15,862 bases of DNA from Burkholderiales bacterium (GTDB lineage: Bacteria; Pseudomonadota; Gammaproteobacteria; Burkholderiales; Burkholderiaceae_C), in the NCBI GenBank assembly GCA_947372225.1, contig CANBSV010000063.1:1-15862 (forward strand), written 5' to 3'. The notes under the pieces are model-generated. The model saw only the letters and a program-made list of their open reading frames with translations, ran no database searches and was not told where the DNA came from. The number at the start of each line of letters is the position of its first letter. Within the stretch, counting starts at the first letter, position 1. Below are positions 7,687 to 14,507 of this stretch, piece after piece. The translations under genes were made by a program, and so were the position numbers.

Positions 7687-8196
7687 ATGACCAAGCTCAC
7701 GATCCTTCGCTACCCTGACCCGAGGCTGAAAACCGTTGCCAAGCCGGTAACTCGCGTCGACGAGCGCATCTGCGTATTGGTCAGCGACATGATCGAGACC
7801 ATGTACTCGGCCGATGGTATCGGCCTGGCGGCGACGCAGGTGGACGTGCACGAACAGGTGATCGTCCTTGATATTTCCGAAACCCGCAACGAACCTCGCG
7901 TTTTGATCAATCCTGAACTGCTCTCCATGAGCGATGAGCAAGTCATCGGTGAGGAAGGTTGCCTGTCTGTCCCGACGATATTTGACAAGGTGGCGCGGGC
8001 TGCGCGAGTGCGGGTTCGCGCGCTGGACCGTGAGGGCCAGTTGGTGGAGTTCGAGGCCGATGAACTCCTGTCCAAGTGCATCCAGCACGAAATGGATCAC
8101 TTGCGAGGCAAGGTCTTCGTCGACTACCTCAGCATGCTCAAGCGAACCCGCATCAAGACCAAGCTCCTCAAACAGGCACAAGATGAGGGCCGTTGA
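7687..8196 (+). CDS. def: Peptide deformylase
   Basis: Peptide deformylase removes the formyl group from the N-terminal Met of nascent proteins at the ribosome exit, using a divalent metal, usually iron. All three family motifs are present: GIGLAATQ at 44-51, EEGCLSVP at 89-96 with metal ligand Cys92, and QHEMDH at 133-138 with ligands His134 and His138 and catalytic Glu135. The 169-residue length matches E. coli Def. The N-terminus (LTILRYPDPRL) is typical, which fixes the ATG at 7687 although no strong Shine-Dalgarno precedes it. fmt follows after 24 bases, the usual def-fmt pair, so addition and removal of the formyl group are encoded together. It diverges from the LysM-dprA-smg operon. 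Confidence 0.98.
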   Translation: MTKLTILRYPDPRLKTVAKPVTRVDERICVLVSDMIETMYSADGIGLAATQVDVHEQVIVLDISETRNEPRVLINPELLSMSDEQVIGEEGCLSVPTIFDKVARAARVRVRALDREGQLVEFEADELLSKCIQHEMDHLRGKVFVDYLSMLKRTRIKTKLLKQAQDEGR

Positions 8197-8220
8197 CCGG
8201 GCTTGTGCGGGTGGTCGCGC

Positions 8221-9174
8221 GTGAGGCTTGCCTTTGCTGGCACGCCCGAGTTCGCCAGGGTGGCTCTGGCCGCGCTGCAGTCCCGTGGTTTTGAAATCCC
8301 GCTGGTCTTGACGCAACCCGATCGCCCTGCCGGGCGCGGGCAACAACTGCAGGCGTCGGCCGTGAAGGCTTGGGCTGTGCAGCAGGGTCTTGCCGTGATT
8401 CAGCCCCATGGCCTGCGACTGGACGGGCGTTACTCGACTGAGGCTGAACAGGCCCGCGCTTCGCTGGTTGAAGCCCGAATCGACGTCATGGTGGTTGCCG
8501 CCTATGGGCTCATCCTTCCCGAATGGGCGCTGTGCCTGCCGCGCTTTGGTTGCTTGAACATTCATGCCTCGCTGTTGCCCCGTTGGCGCGGCGCGGCTCC
8601 GATCCATCGCGCCATCGAAGCTGGTGACGCCCACACCGGCATCACCGTGATGCAGATGGAAGCCGGCCTCGACACCGGACCGATGTTGCTTTCCGAGTCG
8701 CTGAATATCGCTCCGGACGACACCACCGGCACGCTGCATGACCGGCTTGCCACACTGGGCGGTGAACTGATCGTCGAGGCTTTGCGACGCTTGCGGCTTG
8801 GCGAATTGACCGCGTCGCCGCAGCCGGCCGAGGGCGTGACCTACGCGCACAAGATCGACAAGGCTGAGGCGCTCGTTGACTGGAATGACGGCGCCGAGGT
8901 GATCGAGCGACGCATTCGCGCCTTCAATCCCGCGCCGGGCGCCGTGTCCAAGTTGCGTGGCGATGCGGTGAAACTGTGGCGCGCGCTACCCGTCTCAGCG
9001 ATGGGTTCGCCGCCGGGTACAGTGGTCTCCGCTTGCGCAGAAGGCATCACGGTTGCATGCGGTCGCGGCGCACTGCGCTTGACAGAACTGCAGCGTGCGG
9101 GTGGCAAGCGTTTGACTGCGGCGCAGTTCCTCCAGGGCCAGGCGTCGCTGATTGGCGGGCGCTTCGGCGCATGA
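8221..9174 (+). CDS. fmt: Methionyl-tRNA formyltransferase
   Basis: Fmt transfers a formyl group from 10-formyltetrahydrofolate to Met on initiator tRNA in the cytoplasm. I place the start at GTG 8221 because the family N-terminus RLAFAGTPEFA follows at once; the frame stays open to a GTG at 8203, but that would add residues not seen in the family. The product is 317 residues (E. coli 315). The formyltransferase domain has CLNIHASLLPRWRGAAPIHR at 111-130 and GLDTGPML at 149-156; Asn113, His115 and Asp151 line up with the E. coli catalytic Asn106, His108 and Asp144 with a constant offset. The C-terminal tRNA-binding domain starts near 207 (TYAHKIDKAEALVDW) and includes RAFNPAPGA at 233-241. 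It lies 24 bases after def and is probably co-transcribed with it. Confidence 0.97.
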   Translation: MRLAFAGTPEFARVALAALQSRGFEIPLVLTQPDRPAGRGQQLQASAVKAWAVQQGLAVIQPHGLRLDGRYSTEAEQARASLVEARIDVMVVAAYGLILPEWALCLPRFGCLNIHASLLPRWRGAAPIHRAIEAGDAHTGITVMQMEAGLDTGPMLLSESLNIAPDDTTGTLHDRLATLGGELIVEALRRLRLGELTASPQPAEGVTYAHKIDKAEALVDWNDGAEVIERRIRAFNPAPGAVSKLRGDAVKLWRALPVSAMGSPPGTVVSACAEGITVACGRGALRLTELQRAGGKRLTAAQFLQGQASLIGGRFGA

Positions 9175-9249
9175 TCGGGCCTCGCTCGGCCACCTCAACG
9201 TTCAAGTTGCCTCCCCTGGTGCCGAAGTCCAGAAAAAGGTCCTTGCCTC

Positions 9250-9645
9250 ATGTCCATCCCCACTGTCCTCACCATTGATCTGCCACGGCGAGCGATTTGG
9301 GCGCTGATGGCTGCCGCCTCATTTCTGTCCGGCTGCGATCAACTGGGTATCGAGTCCCCCGAAAAGGTCGCTGCGGCCCGGGTGGCCGAGGGAAATGCCA
9401 TCGGAGGTGCCTGCCGCCACGCGGGACGTGCCATCGAGGACTGCTATGCCCTGAACAAGAAGGCCGACAAGGCCGCCGTCTTTGCGGGCTGGCGCGACAT
9501 GAACGACTACATGCGAGAAAACAAGATCGAACCGGTGGCGCCCCAACTCAGCGCGCAAGGCGCCAGCGCCAAACCGGGCGAGGGCGACACAGCCCAAGAG
9601 GATGCCCCGGCATCCAAGCCAGCCAAGCCTGTGAAGGCTCACTGA
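9250..9645 (+). CDS. Small predicted lipoprotein of unknown function
   Basis: I do not recognise a named family. The 131-residue product begins with a signal sequence (RR at 13-14, then a hydrophobic run from about 15) ending in a clear lipobox, LSGC at 26-29, so the mature protein is predicted to be lipidated at Cys29 and anchored in the envelope. Asp30 follows the Cys, which in enteric bacteria would favour inner-membrane retention. The mature part has two more cysteines, Cys55 and Cys65 (ACRHAGRAIEDC), which could form a disulfide in the periplasm, then a helical stretch AAVFAGWRDMNDYM and a low-complexity Ala/Lys/Pro tail from about 101. AAAAAGG lies upstream of the ATG at usable spacing. 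It sits between fmt and pgk with gaps of 75 and 104 bases, so it may be its own transcription unit. Codon use matches its neighbours, which argues that it is a real gene. Confidence 0.8.
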   Translation: MSIPTVLTIDLPRRAIWALMAAASFLSGCDQLGIESPEKVAAARVAEGNAIGGACRHAGRAIEDCYALNKKADKAAVFAGWRDMNDYMRENKIEPVAPQLSAQGASAKPGEGDTAQEDAPASKPAKPVKAH

Positions 9646-9646
9646 C

Positions 9647-9673
9647 GGGCTCGTTCGGTCCGCCGAAGGGCCC
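9647..9673. terminator. Hairpin just after the lipoprotein gene
   Basis: GGGC (9647-9650) pairs with GCCC (9670-9673), and after a small internal loop TTCGG (9654-9658) pairs perfectly with CCGAA (9663-9667) around TCCG. It starts one base after the lipoprotein stop. There is no T-run, so it is either a non-canonical terminator or an mRNA-end stabiliser. Confidence 0.4.
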
Positions 9674-9683
9674 GCATGTTGAC

Positions 9684-9697
9684 CCGGCGAGCGCCGG
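9684..9697. repeat. GC-rich inverted repeat in the pgk upstream region
   Basis: CCGGC (9684-9688) and GCCGG (9693-9697) flank GAGC, 52 bases before the pgk start. An overlapping alternative is GAGC (9689-9692) with GCTC (9697-9700). A TTGACC at 9679-9684 resembles a -35 box but has no acceptable -10 at the right distance. Role unknown. Confidence 0.3.
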
Positions 9698-9749
9698 CTC
9701 GAGTGACTTCTGCCCCCCTTAAACTTCCTCCAAGCGAGGTTTTCCCCGA

Positions 9750-10967
9750 ATGAATGCCATCCTTTTCACCGACCTGATCGCGGCCCGCCAAGTGGCTGGC
9801 AAGCGGGTCTTGATCCGCGTTGATTTCAACGTTCCTCAGGACGCACAAGGTGCTGTCACCGATGACACCCGCATCCGTGCGTCGTTGCCCTGCATCGAAG
9901 CAGCGCTGCGGGAGGGGGCCGCCGTCATGGTCACTTCGCATCTGGGTCGGCCGATTGAAGGGAAGATGACCCCGGAAGACTCGCTCGCTCCGGTGGCTCG
10001 CCACTTTGGCGAGCTGCTCGGCCGCCCGGTGCCGCTGATCGCTGACTGGGTCGATGGCGTCACCATCGACGGCCGCCCCATCGCGTCGGGCGAAGTGGTC
10101 ATGCTCGAGAACTGTCGCCTGAATGTGGGCGAAAGTAAAAACCAGGAGTCGCTCAGTCGCAAGATGGCCGCGCTGTGCGACATCTTCGTCAATGACGCAT
10201 TTGGCGCCGCGCATCGTGCGCAGGCCTCGACGCACGGCGTGGCGCGTTTCGCACCGCTGGCATGCGCCGGCCCGCTGCTCGCCGGCGAGGTCGACGCCAT
10301 CACCAAGGCGATGGCGCAGCCGCAGCGCCCGTTGGTGGCCATCGTCGCCGGTAGCAAAGTCAGCACCAAACTGACGATCCTTGATTCGCTGGCGACCAAG
10401 GTCGACCGGTTGATCGTCGGCGGCGGCATCGCCAACACCTTCATGCTCGCCGCAGGCTTGCCGATCGGCAAGTCGTTGGTCGAAGCCGAACTGGTGGATC
10501 AGGCGCGTGCGGTCATTGCCTCCATGCGCTCGCGAGGTGCAGATGTGCCCATACCGGTCGACGTGGTCACGGCCAAGTCATTCGCCGCTGATGCCACGGC
10601 CACCGTCAAGGCGGCCGCGGACGTGGCCGACGACGACTTGATCCTGGACATCGGGCCCCAGTCTGCCGCCGTTCTGGCGCAGGTGCTCAAGTCGGCCGGA
10701 ACCATCGTTTGGAACGGTCCGGTGGGCGTGTTCGAGTTCGAGGCTTTTTCCCACGGCACCGAAGCCATTGCCCATGCCATCGCGCAGTCGGATGCATTCA
10801 GCATCGCGGGGGGCGGCGACACGCTGGCGGCCATCGCAAAGTTCGGTGTCGAGTCCGGTGTGAGCTACATCTGCACCGGAGGTGGGGCCTTCCTCGAAAT
10901 GCTCGAAGGCCGGGTGCTGCCGGCCATCGAGGTGCTGGAGTCCCGTGCTGCGGAGAGTGCACGCTAG
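9750..10967 (+). CDS. pgk: Phosphoglycerate kinase
   Basis: Reversibly transfers phosphate between 1,3-bisphosphoglycerate and ADP in glycolysis, gluconeogenesis and, if present, the Calvin cycle; cytoplasmic. The 405-residue length is normal for a bacterial single-gene PGK. Substrate-binding motifs in the N-domain are RVDFNVP at 23-29 and TSHLGRP at 62-68; the nucleotide side has GSKVSTKL at 201-208 with Lys203, WNGPVGVFE at 321-329 and GGGDTLAA at 354-361. GAGG lies 10 bases before the ATG. It opens the cluster pgk-pyk-fba-purC, all on the same strand with short gaps, and is separated from pyk by 63 bases that contain a perfect inverted repeat. Leu, Lys and Glu codons are strongly biased to GC-ending forms, as expected for an abundant enzyme. 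Confidence 0.98.
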   Translation: MNAILFTDLIAARQVAGKRVLIRVDFNVPQDAQGAVTDDTRIRASLPCIEAALREGAAVMVTSHLGRPIEGKMTPEDSLAPVARHFGELLGRPVPLIADWVDGVTIDGRPIASGEVVMLENCRLNVGESKNQESLSRKMAALCDIFVNDAFGAAHRAQASTHGVARFAPLACAGPLLAGEVDAITKAMAQPQRPLVAIVAGSKVSTKLTILDSLATKVDRLIVGGGIANTFMLAAGLPIGKSLVEAELVDQARAVIASMRSRGADVPIPVDVVTAKSFAADATATVKAAADVADDDLILDIGPQSAAVLAQVLKSAGTIVWNGPVGVFEFEAFSHGTEAIAHAIAQSDAFSIAGGGDTLAAIAKFGVESGVSYICTGGGAFLEMLEGRVLPAIEVLESRAAESAR

Positions 10968-10974
10968 CCTTCGT

Positions 10975-10991
10975 TCGGACGGCCCGTCCGA
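10975..10991. repeat. Perfect inverted repeat between pgk and pyk
   Basis: TCGGACG (10975-10981) and CGTCCGA (10985-10991) are perfect 7-base arms around GCC, 8 bases after the pgk stop and 39 before the pyk ATG. The RNA would form a stable GC-rich hairpin. With no T-run and a downstream gene in the same cluster, an mRNA-processing or partial-termination element fits better than a full terminator, but it is also an odd-length palindrome that a protein could bind. Confidence 0.5.
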
Positions 10992-11030
10992 TTCGTCACC
11001 TAACCGTTTGAACCACTGGAGATTTCGCCC

Positions 11031-12461
11031 ATGACCCGTGCCACCAAGATCGTCGCCACCCTCGGCCCGGCATCGAGCTCACCCGAGGTGCTCGAGCGGA
11101 TGATCCGCGCTGGCGTCGATGTGGTTCGGCTCAACTTTTCGCATGGCAAGGCGCAAGACCACATCGACCGCGCAGCGCTGGTGCGTGAGGTGGCGCGCCG
11201 CGTCGGCAAGGAGGTCGCCATCATGGCCGACCTTCAGGGCCCGAAGATCCGCGTGGGCAAGTTCGAGGGTGGCAAGACGATGCTCGAGCCGGGGCAATCG
11301 TTCATCCTCGACGGCGCGACCACCGAACTGGGCACCAACGAGCGCGTCGGCCTGGACTACAAGGAGTTGCCACGCGATCTGCGTCCGGGCGACACCCTGC
11401 TGCTCAATGACGGGCTGCTCAAGCTCACCGTCGATGCGGTGCGCGGCGCTGAAGTTCACACCACGGTGGTCGTGGGTGGTGAGTTGTCCAACAACAAGGG
11501 CATCAACAAAGCCGGTGGGGGTCTGACGGCGCCCGCGTTGACCGCCAAGGACATGGAAGACATCAAGACCGCGATGAGCTTCCAGTGCGAGTACCTCGCC
11601 GTGAGTTTTCCGAAGAACGCCACCGACATGGAAATGGCGCGCCAACTGGCCAACGTGGCGGGCGAATCGACCAAGCACCGCGCGGCACTGATTGCCAAGA
11701 TCGAGCGCAGCGAAGCCATTCCCGTGCTTGAGAGCATCCTGCGCGCCAGCGACGGCATCATGGTCGCGCGCGGTGACCTCGCGGTGGAAGTCGGCAACGC
11801 CACGGTGCCGGCGCTGCAGAAAAAAATGATCAAGATGGCGCGCGAGCTCGACCGCATCGTGATCACCGCCACCCAGATGATGGAGTCGATGATCGTCAAC
11901 CCCGTGCCCACGCGCGCTGAGGTCAGCGACGTGGCCAACGCGGTGCTCGACGGCACCGACGCGGTGATGCTCAGCGCCGAGACGGCGGCCGGCAAGTACC
12001 CGGTAGAAACCGTCGAGATGATGTCCACGATCTGCATCGAGGCCGAGCGTGCCGAGGAAGTCTCGCTCGACGCCGACTTCACCAACAAGCTGTTCGGTCG
12101 CATCGACCAGTCGATCGCCATGGCCGCACTTTTTGCCGCCTACCACCTGGGCTGCAAGGCGATCCTGGCGCTGACCGAGTCGGGCTCGACCGCGCTGTGG
12201 ATGAGCCGTCACCGCATTCACGTGCCCATCTATGGCCTCACCTCGCAGGTCAACAGCCAGCGCAAGATGACGCTCTACCGCAACGTGCGCCCGCTGCTGA
12301 TCCCCAGCTTCACCGACCGCGATCAGGCGTTGGCCAAGGCCGAAGCGCTGCTGGTTGACCAAGGCGTGCTCAAGTCGGGCGACACCTATGCGATCACGGT
12401 GGGCGAGCCGATGGGCCACCCTGGCGGCACCAACATGCTGAAAATCTGCCGCGTGGCTTGA
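11031..12461 (+). CDS. pyk: Pyruvate kinase
   Basis: Makes pyruvate and ATP from phosphoenolpyruvate and ADP, the last step of glycolysis. At 476 residues it has the full bacterial length: the (beta/alpha)8 barrel interrupted by the B domain (about 72-170), and a C-terminal allosteric domain from about 350. Key parts are VVRLNFSHG at 31-39, ADLQGPKIRVG at 66-76, AKIERSEA at 222-229 with catalytic Lys223 and metal ligand Glu225, MVARGDLAVE at 244-253 with Asp249, and the signature ITATQMMESM at 278-287 followed by PTRAEVSDVANAVLDG. The C-terminal ESGSTALWMSRHR is typical. GGAG lies 9 bases before the ATG. The 446-residue open frame on the opposite strand is a codon-bias shadow. Whether it is AMP- or FBP-activated cannot be read from the sequence. 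Confidence 0.98.
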   Translation: MTRATKIVATLGPASSSPEVLERMIRAGVDVVRLNFSHGKAQDHIDRAALVREVARRVGKEVAIMADLQGPKIRVGKFEGGKTMLEPGQSFILDGATTELGTNERVGLDYKELPRDLRPGDTLLLNDGLLKLTVDAVRGAEVHTTVVVGGELSNNKGINKAGGGLTAPALTAKDMEDIKTAMSFQCEYLAVSFPKNATDMEMARQLANVAGESTKHRAALIAKIERSEAIPVLESILRASDGIMVARGDLAVEVGNATVPALQKKMIKMARELDRIVITATQMMESMIVNPVPTRAEVSDVANAVLDGTDAVMLSAETAAGKYPVETVEMMSTICIEAERAEEVSLDADFTNKLFGRIDQSIAMAALFAAYHLGCKAILALTESGSTALWMSRHRIHVPIYGLTSQVNSQRKMTLYRNVRPLLIPSFTDRDQALAKAEALLVDQGVLKSGDTYAITVGEPMGHPGGTNMLKICRVA

Positions 12462-12494
12462 GGCCAGGACCCGGCGTCAACGTATTCACCTCTC

Positions 12495-12500
12495 AGGAAA
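12495..12500 (+). promoter_or_regulatory. Ribosome-binding site of fba
   Basis: AGGAAA sits 8-10 bases before ATG 12509. It supports that start over the longer frame reaching back to 12458, which would overlap the pyk stop. Confidence 0.6.
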
Positions 12501-12508
12501 CACCGACC

Positions 12509-13573
12509 ATGCCTCTCGTTTCGATGCGCCAATTGCTGGACCACGCCGCCGAACATGCCTACGGCATTCCGGCGTTCAACGTCAACAACCTGGAGCAGGT
12601 TCAGGCGGTCATGTCGGCAGCGGCTGAAGTCGGCGCGCCGGTGATTCTTCAAGCCAGCGCCGGGGCCCGCAAGTACGCCGGCGAGCCGTTCATCAAGCAT
12701 CTGATCCAAGCCGCGGTCGAGAGCTGGCCAGACATTCCGCTGGTGATGCACCAGGACCATGGCCAAAGCCCCGACGTGTGCAAGGGTGCGATGGACCTGG
12801 GCTTCAGCTCGGTGATGATGGACGGCTCGCTGCAGGCCGATGGCAAGACCATCGCCAGCTACGACTACAACATCGAGGTGACGCGCAAGGTGGTCGACAT
12901 GGCGCACGCGCTGGGCATCACCGTCGAAGGCGAACTGGGCTGCCTGGGTTCGCTCGAGACGATGAAGGGCGACAAGGAAGATGGCCACGGCACTGACGCC
13001 ACCATGACGATGGAGCAGTTGCTCACCGACCCCGAACAGGCCGCCGACTTCGTCAAGCGCACCCAGCTCGATGCGCTGGCCATTGCCATCGGCACCAGCC
13101 ACGGCGCCTACAAGTTCACCCGCAAGCCCACCGGTGACATCCTGGCCATCGGCCGCATCAAGGAAATCAACCAGCGCATCCCGAACACCCACCTGGTGAT
13201 GCACGGCAGTTCCAGCGTGCCGCAGGATCTGCTGGCCACCATCCGTGAATTTGGCGGCGATATGCGCGAGACCTATGGCGTGCCGGTGAGCGAGATTCAA
13301 GAGGCCATCAAGTTCGGTGTGCGCAAGATCAACATCGATACCGACGTGCGTCTGGCCATGACCGCGGCCATTCGCAAGTTCATGCATCAAAACCCCGACA
13401 AATTCGACCCGCGCGACTACCTCAAGCCTGCACGCGAGGCGGCCAAGCAGATCTGCAAGCAGCGCTACCTAGAGTTCAACTGCGAAGGTCAGGCCGCGAA
13501 GATCAAGCCGCAGACGTTGTCTGCTGTGGCTCAGCGCTATGCGCAGGGCGAGCTCGCGCAAACCGTGGTTTGA
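12509..13573 (+). CDS. fba: Class II fructose-bisphosphate aldolase, Calvin-cycle subtype
   Basis: Zinc-dependent aldolase that interconverts fructose 1,6-bisphosphate with glyceraldehyde 3-phosphate and dihydroxyacetone phosphate. The start at ATG 12509 follows AGGAAA and gives the familiar N-terminus MPLVSMRQLLDHAAEHAYG and 354 residues. Motifs: HQDHG at 81-85 with catalytic Asp83 and zinc ligand His84, VEGELGCLGS at 139-148 with Glu142, GTSHGAYK at 195-202 with zinc ligand His198, MHGSSSVP at 231-238 with zinc ligand His232, and the phosphate-binding VRKINIDTD at 271-279. The length and KGDKEDG insertion fit the CbbA-like subtype, which betaproteobacteria use for ordinary sugar metabolism too; no RuBisCO or phosphoribulokinase gene is in view, so autotrophy must not be inferred. 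It lies 47 bases after pyk and 25 before purC. Confidence 0.97.
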   Translation: MPLVSMRQLLDHAAEHAYGIPAFNVNNLEQVQAVMSAAAEVGAPVILQASAGARKYAGEPFIKHLIQAAVESWPDIPLVMHQDHGQSPDVCKGAMDLGFSSVMMDGSLQADGKTIASYDYNIEVTRKVVDMAHALGITVEGELGCLGSLETMKGDKEDGHGTDATMTMEQLLTDPEQAADFVKRTQLDALAIAIGTSHGAYKFTRKPTGDILAIGRIKEINQRIPNTHLVMHGSSSVPQDLLATIREFGGDMRETYGVPVSEIQEAIKFGVRKINIDTDVRLAMTAAIRKFMHQNPDKFDPRDYLKPAREAAKQICKQRYLEFNCEGQAAKIKPQTLSAVAQRYAQGELAQTVV

Positions 13574-13598
13574 CGTACCGAACCGAAAGACCAGCGCG

Positions 13599-14507
13599 AT
13601 GACTTCAGCCCTGCTTGAAAGCCGCCTGCATTCGCTGCCGTTGCTGGCGCGCGGCAAGGTGCGTGACAACTATGCGGTCGGCGATGACCGGCTGCTGATG
13701 ATCGCCAGCGATCGCCTCAGCGCCTTCGATGTGGTGATGGGCGAGCCGATCCCTGGCAAGGGCCAGTTGCTCACCGAGATGGCGCTGTTCTGGTTCGATC
13801 GACTCAAAGTCATCGTTCCCAATCACCTGACCGGCGACTCGCCCGAAAGCGTGGTGGCGCCTGATGAGCGCGCACAGGTGGTCGGCCGCTCGATGCTGGT
13901 CAAGCGGCTCAAGCCGCTGCCCGTCGAGGCGGTGGTGCGTGGCTACCTGGCCGGCAGCGGCTGGAAGGAATATCAGCACAACCGTTCGGTGTGCGGCGTC
14001 AAGCTGCCCGAAGGTCTGGCCAACGCCTCGAAACTGCCGCAGCCGATCTTCACGCCGGCCACCAAGGCGGAGATGGGTGACCACGACGAGAACATTTCCT
14101 TCGAGCGCATGGTCGACATCATCGGCGAGCCGCTGGCCGTGCAGGTGCGCGATGTGGCCATCGAGCTCTACCGCAGCGCGGCTGCGTTCGCGCTGACCAA
14201 GGGCATCATCATTGCCGACACCAAGTTCGAATTCGGTCTTGATGACGCCGGCACGCTGACGCTGATGGACGAGGTGCTCACGCCCGATTCATCGCGATTC
14301 TGGCCGCTAGAGGGCTACGAGGCCGCGTTCCAGGCCGGCCTCAATCCGCCGAGCTACGACAAGCAGTTCGTGCGCGACTGGCTCGAGCAGGCCGTGGTCA
14401 ATGGCGCTGCCTGGAACAAGCAGGCGCCGGCACCTGCTTTGCCGCCCGAAGTGGTGGCATACACGGCCGAGCGTTACCGCGAGGCCCTGCAGCGACTGAC
14501 GGCATGA
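13599..14507 (+). CDS. purC: Phosphoribosylaminoimidazole-succinocarboxamide synthase (SAICAR synthetase)
   Basis: Joins CAIR with aspartate using ATP to make SAICAR in de novo purine synthesis. I start at ATG 13599; the frame extends upstream to 13539, but that overlaps fba. The 302-residue product is the longer PurC form common in betaproteobacteria and yeast rather than the roughly 237-residue E. coli form. Motifs include ARGKVRDNY at 17-25, IASDRLSAFDVVM at 35-47, VVRGYLAGSGWKEY at 112-125, IIADTKFEFG at 204-213 and LMDEVLTPDSSRFW at 222-235. It follows fba by 25 bases, so carbon metabolism and purine synthesis genes share the cluster. Its stop overlaps the start of the next gene (ATGA). 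In many relatives purE and purK follow purC; here a TPR-like gene follows instead. Confidence 0.97.
   Translation: MTSALLESRLHSLPLLARGKVRDNYAVGDDRLLMIASDRLSAFDVVMGEPIPGKGQLLTEMALFWFDRLKVIVPNHLTGDSPESVVAPDERAQVVGRSMLVKRLKPLPVEAVVRGYLAGSGWKEYQHNRSVCGVKLPEGLANASKLPQPIFTPATKAEMGDHDENISFERMVDIIGEPLAVQVRDVAIELYRSAAAFALTKGIIIADTKFEFGLDDAGTLTLMDEVLTPDSSRFWPLEGYEAAFQAGLNPPSYDKQFVRDWLEQAVVNGAAWNKQAPAPALPPEVVAYTAERYREALQRLTA

Noticed and set aside
8203..8220. Longer fmt start at GTG 8203
   Set aside because: It would put six extra residues before the canonical N-terminus; GTG 8221 fits the family directly.
7681..8850. 389-residue open frame antisense to def and fmt
   Set aside because: It spans two conserved genes and their junction, with no recognisable protein pattern.
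9679..9708. Possible sigma-70 promoter for pgk using TTGACC as -35
   Set aside because: No hexamer at 16-18 bases downstream resembles TATAAT, so only the -35-like box is real.
9639..10235. 198-residue open frame antisense to the start of pgk
   Set aside because: Covered by pgk and its leader; no domain, no ribosome-binding site worth noting.
11079..12419. 446-residue open frame antisense to pyk
   Set aside because: It is exactly opposite a strongly conserved pyk, rich in His, Arg, Asp and Gly as expected from GC-biased third positions read in reverse, and shows no recognisable domain or start signal.
12458..12508. N-terminal extension of fba overlapping the pyk stop
   Set aside because: The family N-terminus and an AGGAAA ribosome-binding site both point to ATG 12509.
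12386..13390. 334-residue open frame antisense to fba
   Set aside because: Same codon-bias shadow pattern, fully covered by fba and the pyk end.
12509..13573. Evidence of autotrophy from a Calvin-type aldolase
   Set aside because: The subtype name reflects sequence grouping; no RuBisCO, phosphoribulokinase or other cbb gene is present in the window.
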